From Echinarachnius parma (Eukaryota > Echinodermata > Echinoidea > Clypeasteroida > Echinarachniidae): 64,000 bases of DNA. Shown one piece after another: positions 11,640 through 22,559 of the stretch. The DNA lies in the NCBI GenBank assembly GCA_037951105.1, contig JBAMJV010004365.1, positions 62,001 through 126,000 on the forward strand. Direction: 5' to 3'. The position numbers and the translations under genes are program-made. The notes under the pieces are model-generated. The model saw only the letters and a program-made list of their open reading frames with translations, had not been told where the DNA came from and did no database searches. Every line of letters begins with the position of its first letter. The stretch's first letter is position 1.

Positions 11640-13312
11640 CATGTTTCTCTGGTTACTCTATTCATGTGAAATATTACTGGAGTATCAAGTGTAATATCTG
11701 ATGTTGACTTATTAGAATGTCATGATTGTTAAGACATTATATACCTATGTTCCCAGGAACAGAAGTGCACAATAAGAAGGAATTTGACAGTTTCCTTGTA
11801 TTGGCAATTACACTGTAACTGATGTTGCAGTGCAGAATTTTAACTGGTTACTCTATCCATATGAAATATTATGTAACTATCAAGTGTAATATCTGATGTT
11901 GACTTATTAGAATGTCATGATTGTTAAGACATTATATACCTATGTTCCCAGGAACAGAAGTGCACAATAAGAAGGAATTTGACAGTTTCCTTGTATTGGC
12001 AATTACACTGTAACTGATGTTGCAGTGCAGAATTTTAACTTTTGTTATGATAACATGTTTCTCTGGTTACTCTATCCATATGAAATATTATGTAATTATC
12101 AAGTGTAATATCTGATGTTGACTTATTAGAATGTCATGATTGTTAAGACATTATATACCTATGTTCCCAGGAACAGAAGTGCACAATAAGAAGGAATTTG
12201 ACAGTTTCCTTGTATTGGCAATTACACTGTAACTGATGTTGCAGTGCAGAATTTTAACTTTTGTTATGATAACATGTTTCTCTGGTTACTCTATCCATAT
12301 GAAATATTATGTAATTATCAAGTGTAATATCTGATGTTGACTTATTAGAATGTCATGATTGTTATGACATTATATACCTATGTTCCCAGGAACAGAAGTG
12401 CACAATAAGAAGGAATTTGACAGTTTCCTTGTATTGGCAATTACACTGTAACTGATGTTGCAGTGCAGAATTTTAACTTTTGTTATGATAACATGTTTCT
12501 CTGGTTACTCTATCCATATGAAATATTATGTAATTATCAAGTGTAATATCTGATGTTGACTTATTAGAATGTCATGATTGTTAAGACATTATATACCTAT
12601 GTTCCCAGGAACAGAAGTGCACAATAAGAAGGAATTTGACAGTTTCCTTGTATTGGCAATTACACTGTAACTGATGTTGCAGTGCAGAATTTTAACTTTT
12701 GTTATGATAACATGTTTCTCTGGTTACTCTATCCATATGAAATATTATGTAATTATCAAGTGTAATATCTGATGTTGACTTATTAGAATGTCATGATTGT
12801 TATGACATTATATACCTATGTTCCCAGGAACAGAAGTGCACAATAAGAAGGAATTTGACAGTTTCCTTGTATTGGCAATTACACTGTAACTGATGTTGCA
12901 GTGCAGAATTTTAACTTTTGTTATGATAACATGTTTCTCTGGTTACTCTATCCATATGAAATATTATGTAATTATCAAGTGTAATATCTGATGTTGACTT
13001 ATTAGAATGTCATGATTGTTATGACATTATGTTCCCAGGAACAGAAGTGCACAATAAGAAGGAATTTGACAGTTTCCTTGTATTGGCAATTACACTGTAA
13101 CTGATGTTGCAGTGCAGAATTTTAACTGGTTACTCTATCCATATGAAATATTATGTAATTATCAAGTGTAATATCTGATGTTGACTTATTAGAATGTCAT
13201 GATTGTTATGACATTATATACCTATGTTCCCAGGAACAGAAGTGCACAATAAGAAGGAATTTGACAGTTTCCTTGTATTGGCAATTACACTGTAACTGAT
13301 GTTGCAGTGCAG
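11640..13312. repeat. Tandem array, ~218-bp unit, eight copies
   Basis: The phrase atctgatgttgacttattag recurs eight times between about 11,697 and 13,180. Most units are about 218 bp. The first (about 195 bp) and the one ending near 13,135 are shorter because they lack a cttttgttatgataacatg segment. Each unit has a small imperfect hairpin CACTG...CAGTG. The array begins 255 bp after the RAG1-like ORF and shares no sequence with the upstream array. Nothing is recognised at 11,387-11,639. Confidence 0.9.
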
Positions 13313-14768
13313 AACTTGTCTGTCTGGCAGTTTTTAAAATAAACATAGCTGGGGTCATACTTCTTCATATTGTACATGTAACAAGAGTGAAGAAATAAGG
13401 AAAAAGTTTTTCTCCCACACTACATTCCTCATCCAACAGTAAGCAAAAATGTGTTTGTAATTGACTTTATGCAAATAGGACAAGCAAAAAGTTGACCTGA
13501 GTTGAATCAACATATCTCTGTCCCTGGCTGTTATGCAGGATATGACGGTGTTGTGCATGTATGCACCACAGTGCTGAAATTGTACACTTATTACATTTCT
13601 ATGTGCTGGCTTGAGTTGTACCCATGACATGGATTGATATAGCCATGTTTCTTTCGTGCTTGGAAATTGCTGTATTAATAAGTACTACATAAATGTTAAC
13701 ATATTTATTATCATTATAAATGATCTTGATGAATTTGATGTTCTTCAATACACAATACTTTGTTTCCTTTTTAATTATTGTGACATTGTTTACATAGAGT
13801 ACTGCAAAAGATTTCTCATTTGCAGTGTGAGGTGTACTCATATATTGTATGCATGTGCCTCTATATTTTTGTTTAAAAATGTATTTGATGATTCCAATAC
13901 CTAATTATTTAGCCTTCACATTGAGCAAACTATAACTTTATTAACAAGCTGATTATACGTGAAGAACTGAACACAAATTTGATAAAAAAAATTGTTGTAA
14001 ACACAAGCTCATCAATTTATGGTCATGTGTCATGAACTCACCTCCAAATAGGGTGGAGCTGTTACATTTTGAGTTTTTTTTGTGAGTTTTTTTTTTCAAA
14101 ACCTGAAAACCGTTAACAAATTTGATCTGTAAAGTTTCAAAGGTATATACCACTTCCCTTTAAAGAGGAGATATAGGAATGTGAATGTCTGAGAAAGAGG
14201 ATGACACAGGAAGCGGCACTGCTGTATAAGGTCTATGGAAAAATGCCTCGCAGAGTGAAATTTTTCTTTAAAATAATAATAACTTTGTCAAAACTAGATG
14301 TATAGCAACAATGTTGGTATCGAATAGGAAGCTGAAACAAAATTTGTGAAGTATAAATGAAAAAATCTCTTGCAAAATAATAATTTACCCCATACAATAA
14401 TAATTGCTGTAAAGGTCTAAGTCTGATCTGCATGAAAACATAATTTCTTATCTAGATCAAGTTATCAGGAAAATATTGACCTCTAAAATTGTAAACAAAA
14501 TGTCATGTTTTGTTTCATATGAACAATTAACTGTACACCCAGTGTTATTTCTGAGTACATATTTGGGTTCCTTGGGAAATGTCCTTTCAGAAAATGCATA
14601 TTTTTGATAGGGTAGGGGGTCTTCCTCAGAAAATATTTGCCCCCAACTGTAACATTATCCCTCACATTCAGAAGCCAGAAACAGCATGTAACGCAAAAGT
14701 AGGTGACCTCACAACGCATGACCATATAAGTTTATAGAAAAACAATACATTATGCAGTAGATATGTAC
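13313..14768. other. AT-rich stretch, no gene recognised
   Basis: The part near 13,380-13,440 is a diverged copy of 11,550-11,630 (acatgt..aa.caag.atgag...ctttattcc). A strong minus-strand donor (ggag|gtgagt) lies at about 14,037, but no coding exon could be attached to it. Confidence 0.4.
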
Positions 14769-14850
14769 CTTTAATGATAAGTTTAGCCACAGCAAAAATG
14801 TCCAGTTCCAGAGTAAAGATCAGCTTGTTCATGACAATTATCGTGTCTGT
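14769..14850 (-). CDS. Candidate internal exon, minus strand
   Basis: On the minus strand the sequence tttactttttcag precedes an 82-nt exon that is open in one frame (27 codons plus one base) and ends AAAG|GTACAT. The peptide starts T-D-T-I-I-V-M-N-K and is mostly hydrophobic. No family is recognised. It might belong to the same transcript as the candidate exons at 15,868 and 18,987, but the phases do not prove this. Confidence 0.25.
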
Positions 14851-15867
14851 CTGAAAAAGTAAATTGAGATGGTTGATACAAACAACTTTTATAATGCAAA
14901 TGAATAAGATGTGGAAGTTTCATAGAAATAGCAGTTTACCTAGTGTAGAAAGAGAACATTTATGTAAGGTCTTATCCCCTTTCATTAGCTCAAAGTATCA
15001 AACCATCAGTAAGTAGACATTTGAGATAACCATTTCATTATTCTGTATTTAAAAATAATTTAAAAAACACAGTATAAGAGAAACTAAATTCTATAAATGA
15101 TTTTCGTTAAACTTAAAGTAAAAAAGTAAATGGATCAAACAAATTTCAATTAGAAAATAAGCTCTTGTAATATGTGACTAATACTAAATTGTGTACTGTT
15201 CATTTTGACACAAAGCTGATTTTTCTAACAAAACATTAAATGAAATAAAGATGTAAATACATTTACTGCAACTTTAAATACATTTCTGGTTTTTGAGTTC
15301 TTCTTCCAGTGAGTACATCACTCTTCTAGAGTATTGTCGTACTTGGTGAAAAAGGTGCGCGGTCACAGGAAAAGTGACAGTGGAAAGTCATTTGTAAATT
15401 AATTCTGAGTGGTAATGAATGTGAGAATGTGAAGATTTAAATGCACAACATATTTGCATACACATACGACTAGCAATTTTTGATATTAACATTACTGTCA
15501 TGGAATGCTCCAATTATCACAAGCTTGCTGCCAGCATCCGCTGGGACCGCTAAAAATGAGTCTTGAGTAAGGCCTAGTCTTGAGCCAAACAAATTTCATT
15601 AACGCAAAATTTTACTTGTAATGGGCAAACAAATATATTGGAATTTGAAACATGTTTCTTTGTTTGGGACCATCACATAAGGGCAGGTGCAAGCTTATGT
15701 CTCTCTTGATGGTGAAAATTCTTTCATCATTTTAATTGTCAGATTTGCTATCATTTAAAGGCTAAAGGTGTATTCTGATTTCCGAAAAATATTTTGATTA
15801 CCCGACTGGGGTCACATACTTAATTTCCAGTATTGAAAAATAAAACATGCATACTCATAACATTTAC

Positions 15868-16000
15868 CTGTTCACATTAGTGTAGACTGCTGTTTATCTG
15901 TCAATACCAACTCACTGCACCAGTTAATGAGGTTTCCATCAGCCCATATCATGCACCTGCAGCACAGCCTACCACCAGACCATATATTGCAGATGCACAT
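15868..16000 (-). CDS. Candidate exon with 42-aa ORF, minus strand
   Basis: On the minus strand, ggtagcttcag precedes an ATG-started frame of 42 codons (16,000 down to the TGA ending at 15,872). A good donor follows 4 bases later (CAG|GTAAATG). The peptide is Trp- and Cys-rich (I-W-S-G-G, M-I-W-A-D-G-N). A stop so close to the donor makes this either a terminal coding exon with an intron in the 3' UTR or an upstream ORF. It is not recognised. Confidence 0.2.
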
Positions 16001-16677
16001 CTGAAGCTACCTTCAATCAATAAAGGGAAAATCTAAATTATAAAAAATCTGAATATTTTTTTAACTTCACAAAATGAATTACTACGTAATTTGCCTTCAA
16101 AGACAGTCAATTATAATAAAGATAATATGTACCGTGACAAAATTATGCGTCTAGAATGAGTGACAGTGTGATTGCGAATGCAAAAATGAGATGAAATTAA
16201 AGGGATACATGTAGTTTGGCAAAATTAACTGATTGGTCAAAATTATTTCTAGTGGCCAAATAAAATTTCAGGTGGCCATTGGCACCTGAGCCACCACTAA
16301 GGTCTAAACACAAGCCCTGGACTTCCAAATGTAATTTTAGGGTATCACTTATTGTAGTTTCAGGAGGAATTTGGGAATTTGACTGGGCAGAAGCCTATCT
16401 GAACATGTAAACAACTGGTCTATTTTTGCAATTAAAATATATAGGGCAGTACAGCTTTGACACAGATCCATTGCAGTATACCAGTAACGGATCACTTTTT
16501 CTACTTAAACTTTTTGCCATGTTGCCCAGTCAGGCATGTTCAACTTTGAGTGGCTCAAAACCTAAATCTGGTGGCCCAAACAAAGAAAATCAAACGGGGT
16601 CAGTAGAATTTAGAATCAATGAAATTTGGTGGTAAATGGTCTACCTGAGTAGACCATTTACTTTGTAGATGTGCTTG

Positions 16678-17831
16678 GGGCAAAACTATACTTTAGTAGG
16701 CTTAAAGAATTTTGGTCGCTAACTTCAATTTTCGAACTGCCCAATAAATCTAACTTATAGCCACTAAATCTAACCATACTCCATAGGATAGCCACTAAAT
16801 CTGGGTTATAGCCACTAATGCACTTATCAATTGTATGACGCACCTAGCGACCCCCGGGGATGGTGCGTCACTGGTCCTATGTGAGTCAGATTTCGGTTAC
16901 CATGACGTACCCCCGTGTCAAAATTTTGACGGACCATTCAAATACATGACGGTACATACGGTGACTTATGTGACGGACCATCTCTTGATTTTGACGAACC
17001 ATGACGGTCAACTATCTTTTTCTACGCATGCGCACTATGCTTTCTGCACGCGAGCATGCATAGTGACGTGTGCATCATCACCACGCGCGCGTCTATGACG
17101 TGACGATCTTTGTTCTGGTTTAATATATTGTTTCATTCATCCCGATCCCCGCCGGAACTGCTTTTCTTTGCAATGAAACGGCGAGACAAATGCATTTTTT
17201 ACTGTTCATTTCACGCATTTTTCGAATTCCAAGTAAGTTCATTTCAACTCCAATATCATTACAAACATTTGCATAATAATGAATAATGTGTTTGATATAG
17301 TGGAACATTTCATGTGACATACAGATGGGAATTTAAATTGTTAAATCGATCGTCATACATGTGTCGTCGCAAATGACATTGCAGCTGAAATTCAGGCATT
17401 ATGCCGCTAGCTCGGGGCCGGGAGCGCGCTGCCGGTGTAGCGTAGATTGCACGCTAGCGCTGCCCGGCCCGCAGTTCCGGCAGTGCACGCAAATTGACAC
17501 ACAAGGGTAAACTGACAATGACGCACCCCTTTCGTCATGATATGACGGACCAAAAGTTGATTTGACGGTACATGCATAAAAAATGTTTTGGTAAATGACC
17601 CAACCATGACGCACCATCCCCGGGGGTCGCTAGGTGCGTCATACAATTGATAAGTGCATAAGTCTGACCTATACTAGCCACTAAATCTGACATACATGTA
17701 TAGCCACTAAATCTGACGTATAGTATAGCCACTAAATCTGACCTATAGCCACCAAATTTAGGGTTATACTTAGGGTTAGGGTTGAAGTTAGCGACCAAAA
17801 TTCTCTAAGCCTACTAAAAGTATAGTTTTGC
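16678..17831. mobile_element. Inverted-repeat element with CpG-rich core
   Basis: The left arm ggcaaaactatactttagtagg is mirrored at 17,810-17,831. A second inner arm (gacgcacctagcgacccccg, about 16,838) is mirrored near 17,620. Between them are repeated tagccactaaatctga blocks and tgacggaccat motifs. The centre (17,020-17,480) is CpG-rich. There is no long ORF. Confidence 0.6.
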
Positions 17832-17832
17832 C

Positions 17833-18546
17833 TAACTCTAGTGAACGCTAGCATGGAGCCTAGCGTTCTAGGTCGGGCTGATAGTGCCCCCGAATTTATC
17901 ATTTAATGTGAACGATAATTGTGCTTAAAATGATACATATGATACGGTACTTACCACCGATTGGACGATACATATGTGATACAACTATGCCTATGGGGTG
18001 GATCAGAATGATGATTTTTTGCTCCATTCCGCATAAAAATGAGTGATTTATGCAGCTCATCGACTTCTTTCCGTGTCGTATCGCGACTTCTGAACGACAG
18101 ATGATTGCGCTATACTATATAGTTTTCATCCAAGTCGCCCGCCAATTCCAAATAGACGGCAGATCTGACGCGCGCGTTTAGTGGTCGTACGGACGTACGC
18201 GTCAGATCGATCTGTCGTTTACTTGGAATCGGCGGGCGACTTGAATGAAGACTATAGCGCAATCATCGGTCGTTCAGAAGTCGCGATACGACAAAGAAAG
18301 AAGTCGATGAGCTGCATAAATCACTCATTTTTATGCGGAATGGAGCAAAAAAAAAATCATCATTCTGATCCACCCCATAGGCATAGTTGTATCACATATG
18401 TATCGTCTAATCGGTGGTAAGTACCGTATCATATGTATCATTTTAAGCACAATTATCGTGCACATAAAATGATAAATTCGGGGGCACTATCAAGTATCAG
18501 CACGACCTAGAACGCTAGCGCTCCGCGCTAGCGTTCACTAGAGTTA
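17833..18546. mobile_element. 714-bp foldback palindrome
   Basis: Arms of about 355 bp pair from aactctagtgaacgctagc at the left to gctagcgttcactagagtt at the right. The centre is near 18,185 (cgcgcgtttagtggtcgtac). The arms differ by scattered substitutions and a few small indels. It encodes nothing recognisable. Confidence 0.75.
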
Positions 18547-18588
18547 AGTTTTGCCGTGCTTGGCCCCACTTCCACGCACGCGTTCATG

Positions 18589-18635
18589 TAACTCAGGTGA
18601 GCGCTACCGCTCCGCGGTAGCGCTCACCTGAGTTA
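18589..18635. mobile_element. 47-bp mini-palindrome with 9-bp target duplication
   Basis: Perfect 22-bp arms (TAACTCAGG...CCTGAGTTA) surround a TCC loop. GCGTTCATG flanks it directly on both sides (18,580-18,588 and 18,636-18,644). The arm resembles the right end of the neighbouring 714-bp palindrome, including the same TCC loop, so it looks like a separately moved end. Confidence 0.65.
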
Positions 18636-18986
18636 GCGTTCATGGACATGGGTCATGGTCAATCAAGGAACAAAGCCAGGAATTGGTCACGCCTGCCTGA
18701 TCTCACATCATCCCCTTTTTTTAGTTTTTAAAGTTTTAGGCTAGCTCAAATTATTTTCTAATGACCCCACATTGGGCTTATGATGGCCTAGTATCAATCA
18801 TGCCTTGTTGGGTGGAACTCCCTTGATCATTGTTCATTGGCTTTGCCTTTGGCTATAGTCTATAGACTATTGGGCTAGGCCACATCTACAAAGTAAATGG
18901 TTCACTCAGTTTCAGGGCCAGGCTTTAGCCTTGAATTAAATATGTGAAAATTAGTTTAGTATATAACTTAAAATAAACAGACTTAC

Positions 18987-19140
18987 CTCAGGAGTACGGA
19001 GTCAGGCTAGGCTCAGGCACATAACATGCCATTGCCAATTAATATCGGGATCGGGACTGTCCGTCGTCAGCATGGCTGATCTAGATTTTAGCTCTGCATG
19101 CGCCATCATGATCAGATCAGGTCTCAAATATTTGTTATTC
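18987..19140 (-). other. Candidate 5' exon of a minus-strand transcript
   Basis: On the minus strand a strong donor CTGAG|GTAAGTC lies at 18,986/18,985. The sequence upstream (19,000-19,520) is GC- and CpG-rich, like a promoter. The exon 5' limit is unknown. It may be non-coding. With the CpG-rich start at 848, this gives the 19.3-kb insertion inward-facing promoter-like regions near both ends. Confidence 0.3.
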
Positions 19141-19149
19141 TTTCTTAGC

Positions 19150-19560
19150 TTATTCTAGCTCTCGAGAAGTACCCTTTTTTAACAATTATGTCGCACTGTA
19201 TCTAAATGTCAGATTGGTAATTCTCGCTCACTTCCATGTAATCAAGTCAGCTGTAAATTGTACAGAACTATCTAATAGCAGATATCGTACACGATAAATG
19301 ACTTGTAGTTTAATAATTCGAATTCATATACACGTGGGTACCCCCAACCGGTACCCCGTGCACGATATACCAAATTAAACAGTAGCACTGCACTACGGAC
19401 GTGCGTAACTACTACACACGCATCAGATTCAGATCTATACCATCTCTCTTCGCTGTTACTGCGCCCGGGAGTCCTGGCGCGGACTAGTCAGCCGGCTGGC
19501 CGGCTAATAAGCCGCTAAGAGCTGCTGCACGCACACGTACGTACACACAAAACACAATGC
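19150..19560 (-). promoter_or_regulatory. CpG-rich region, possible promoter
   Basis: The part from 19,380 to 19,560 holds cgcccggg, ggcgcgg, gccggctggccggc and cgtacgtac motifs, in contrast with its AT-rich surroundings. A short palindrome GGGTACC...GGTACCC lies at about 19,337-19,357. It lies upstream of the minus-strand donor at 18,986. Confidence 0.3.
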
Positions 19561-20120
19561 ACACGTGCATTAATGTTGACCACGCCCACTACGCTAATTT
19601 TCCCGCGAGTAGGGGAAGAATTCTGTTTAGAAATATCGCGTGGGAACCAAGAGATTTGTGGTTGGCGTAAATCTAATACTTTTATATAAAAGTCCAAGTG
19701 ATGTCCTTTCGCATCCCGCCTTGTATTTTTTTTTTAAAGGTCAATATAAATGTAAATTTTTAGGGTGAAAGTGGGTCTATAAGAGTCTTTAACACGTGAG
19801 TCTATGGACGGTCTGTCAAAAAATCGCCCAAAATCGTGACTTCTGTGGGAACTCTGTGTGATGAAGTATAAATTAAGCGAACTGCATAATTAGATAGTTT
19901 GTCAAATTTGTATGACCGCCCCGTCTTGTATTTTTTCATTTAAAGTAGTTTTCATACTTTAAAAAGTGAAATGTTATGGCGTTTGTACACGCGTCTATGG
20001 GAAATAATGGAGACTAAACGCGGTTCTACCGAGTGAGGGCGTTTGAAACGATACTAATCGATACCAACTTTCGTGTCTTACATTTCTGGACTTGAGAAAT
20101 TTTGTGGTCATTAAGGAGAA
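19561..20120. other. Right end of the insertion, no gene recognised
   Basis: No ORF or repeat match is seen. The last bases before the LINE resumes are ttaaggagaa. Their complement was compared with the left end (cgtagagggggtatgacc) and shares only ATGACC at a shifted position. Confidence 0.5.
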
Positions 20121-20690
20121 CAAATTAAGACAATTTAACTTTAAAGTAATTTATAATTTGATTGCAGTAAAAAGAAAATTATTTCTGTGGAAACTTAGTG
20201 ATAGTGATACATGTGAAACTTGTCACTGTCGAGAAGATTTATATCATGCATTATTGGAATGTAAAATGAATGAAATATTTTTTAGAAATTTTACGCAAAT
20301 GGTAAAATATGTTTATAATGTAAATGTAGAAATAAATGTATTCACATTATTGAAAATAAATGTAGAAGACAAGATTAATGATATTCTAACTATAGCTTTT
20401 TGGAGCATATATAAAATGATAGTTATCAGAAATCAATCAGGAAAAGATGAAAGAAGAACAAAATTATGGTTTACTTTCTTAAATGAGGTTCACGCCCGCA
20501 TACAAATTAATGATTATTTGCATAAAGAAAACAAAAAAAAATTGTATTATTTACCATTGATGATTAAAACATATTTGTAATGTTTAAATTGATGTAAAAG
20601 AGAAAATGATTGAAACATGATTTGTTAAACTGTATGGAACTTGAAGTGAAATCAATAAATGCCTGGAAAGGTGAAAGAAAAAAATAAAAA
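20121..20690 (+). mobile_element. LINE (L1/Tx1-type) ORF2, C-terminal half and tail
   Basis: The frame K-L-R-Q-F-N-F-K-V continues the half that ends at 847. It includes the zinc knuckle C-E-T-C-H-C-R-E-D-L-Y-H...E-C, a hallmark of L1/Tx1-type ORF2 C-termini, and ends in TAA at 20,578. About 110 bp of 3' UTR and an A-rich tail (aaaaaaataaaaa) follow, directly joined to the second target copy. Confidence 0.8.
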
Positions 20691-20982
20691 ATAAACACAG
20701 CGTTCAATCCAGTTGATAAAAAACACCTCAAATCAGTATTATCATTATATCCTCTTATTAATTACGTCTTAGATTATATAATATAAATCGTATGGTACAT
20801 AGTTCACATTTGTTAATTGTTATTTGTACAGAATAAAACGCATCACTTGTGTAACATGTTTTCATATACTACAGAGTGAGTCAGAAAAAAATGTCCCATC
20901 TTTTAAAAGTTGTCTTGTTTGAAGTATGAACATTTAATAATGGATTTTATGATATGTCTTGGTAGAGTTATCCTTCCAGCAT
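20691..20982 (+). repeat. 3' target-site duplication (292 bp) of the LINE
   Basis: Same length and sequence as 162-453. After 20,982 the target continues as the intact MITE, whereas after 453 the LINE begins. Confidence 0.75.
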
Positions 20983-21862
20983 ATCTCGGTACCCTTTTCA
21001 TTTAAATCTCTGCACGCATGACTGAACATCAGACAATCTTTAGAAGACTGCAAAATCACACTTGCGCCAAGTGGCTGGGTGAGGAATAAAACAAATTGTG
21101 AAAGAATTAATAACGTTTACTGCTGGGACATCGAACATAACCCTTGCAAAAACTTATGTTACACTCTAAGTTTGTGCATACTTGATGACCAAAAAATATC
21201 TCTGTTGCGGGGTGAACTGAGGACGAACCATACTTCCAGTACTTGTCCTACTCAAACAGGTTTTAACATAATTAACTGCTGCCAAATCAGGCAAGCCCTT
21301 TGGCAAGTACAGCACAAGCACAGATATCCATTGTAAATTGCCATTGTTAGTAAACACATAAACGAGATTCATTTGTTGTTGTTATTGTACCAACGTAATT
21401 ATTTAGATAGCACATTAGATTTAATAAAGTGCACTTGATGACGATGGTGGTGGTGAATGTGTTAGTGGAAAGATTGTCAGGGAACTGCCGCTTAAATATT
21501 TAGCGATCTTAAAAATCAATGCTTAATCAGAAAAGGGAAATGTTAACACTGCATTATGAAACAATATTACTGTGCGTGTGTGTGTGGGTGTGTGAGAGTT
21601 TGTTTATGTCTGTCTGTCTGACTGTCTTTGTTCAAAACAGTTTTATTCCTCACCCAACCACTTGGCGCAAGTGAGATTTTGCAGTCTTTTCCAGATTGTC
21701 TTGTGTTCAGTCATGCGTGCAGATATTTAAATGAAAAGGGTACCGAAATATGCTGGGAGGATTACTTTACCAAAACATATCATGAAACCCATGATTAAAT
21801 GTTCATACTTCAAACAAGACAACTTTTAAAAGATGGGACATTTTTTCTCACTCACTCTGTAG
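20879..21862. mobile_element. TA-flanked inverted-repeat element, 984 bp
   Basis: Ends CTACAGAGTGAG... and ...CTCACTCTGTAG are flanked by TA (20,877-20,878 and 21,863-21,864). The inverted arms are about 210 bp long (to about 21,088 and from about 21,640). The interior has a GT microsatellite near 21,570 and no transposase. A TA target points to a Tc1/mariner-type or similar mobiliser. The LINE inserted into this element's left arm. Confidence 0.7.
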
Positions 21863-21879
21863 TATAAATACGAACATGT

Positions 21880-22413
21880 ACAGTAGTACAGTTTTGGTAA
21901 GGCTGAACTTTAGTAACCAAAACCTGCACAGTAACATTACAAACTAATAGTTATAACTCCAATATGCTTGAAAGGTATACAACATTACAAACAACTAAGT
22001 AAAAAGCATGTTATCATTAAAAAAAGAGCCACTAAAACACAAGAGGGCGCTTTCTAAAAAGGCATTGGTTTCAACCATTTTTCATACAAAATTATGCATG
22101 TGATGTTTTGTTGAAATGATGATTAAATCGATAAATCATCAACAACTAGGCCTATTTAAAAACCACTTTTGAAAATTTTTGAAAAAGTGTAAGCATTTTT
22201 TTTTTATCATCGAATAAATTTGGGGCCCAAAATGTATTACGATCGGATATATTTATTGATATTTCAGCCATTTCTGAACCGATTTTGACCAAATAAAGTT
22301 TATTCTGCCATTAAAATTGCATGTTCTTTCAAATTCAACATTCAGTTTTTCATTACCTCACAAACAAATTGTGTTGTGCAGCGCCCTCTCTACCAAAATT
22401 GAACTACCCCTTT
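21880..22413 (-). mobile_element. TTAA MITE, GGGCGCT family
   Basis: It runs from cagttttggtaaggctga to gaactacccctttaa. The middle contains agggcgctttctaaaaagg and gcgccctctctacc. It is non-coding. Confidence 0.6.
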
Positions 22414-22423
22414 AATAACATCA

Positions 22424-22510
22424 TAAACACAGCGTTCAATCCAGTCGATAAAAAAACACCTCAAATCAGTATTCATTAAATCATTATATCCTCTTATTAA
22501 TTACGTCTTA
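22424..22510. repeat. Third copy of the LINE target sequence
   Basis: catcataaacacagcgttc...ttaattacgtcttaga matches 159-245 and 20,688-20,772 with a few changes. It shows that the target is itself a dispersed repeat. Confidence 0.6.
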
Positions 22511-22559
22511 GATAATCTACTATAATATAAGACGTTTTTGTTTGTAGGATTTACGTTTA

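Larger units (their letters stand above)
16648..18905. mobile_element. Nested inverted-repeat complex
   Basis: The outermost arms read accatttactttgtagatgtg (from 16,648) and its complement (ending at about 18,905). Inside are two elements back to back: an inverted-repeat element at 16,678-17,831 and a near-perfect palindrome at 17,833-18,546. The outer arm resembles the ends of the element at 61,699-62,182 (ATCTACAAAGTA). No transposase is encoded. Confidence 0.6.
848..20120. mobile_element. 19.27-kb insertion splitting the LINE
   Basis: The LINE reads S-D-C-K up to 847 and resumes L-R-Q-F in the same frame at 20,125, with CAAA at both edges (844-847 and 20,121-20,124). The segment between is thus an insertion with a possible 4-bp target duplication. 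It holds a chromodomain gene, a RAG1-like ORF, two tandem arrays, nested palindromes and CpG-rich ends. I compared the two ends and saw no convincing terminal inverted repeat. It could be a giant DNA transposon, a reintegrated circular DNA or another template-insertion event, or an assembly join. The insertion is read from sequence; the mechanism is unknown. Confidence 0.55.

Noticed and set aside
7564-13312. CRISPR-like regular repeats
   Set aside because: Units are contiguous tandem repeats of 160-220 bp with no unique spacers, in a eukaryotic context.
848-20120. Terminal inverted repeats of the insertion
   Set aside because: The first 60 bases after 848 and the complement of the last 60 before 20,120 share only ATGACC at a shifted position and scattered short words; this does not amount to a repeat.
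848-20120. RAG2-like (Kelch/PHD) partner gene
   Set aside because: No Kelch-type G-G repeats or PHD Cys/His pattern was found in any open frame in the insertion.
20879-21862. 85-codon frame within the MITE as a transposase
   Set aside because: No transposase motifs, and the length is far too short.
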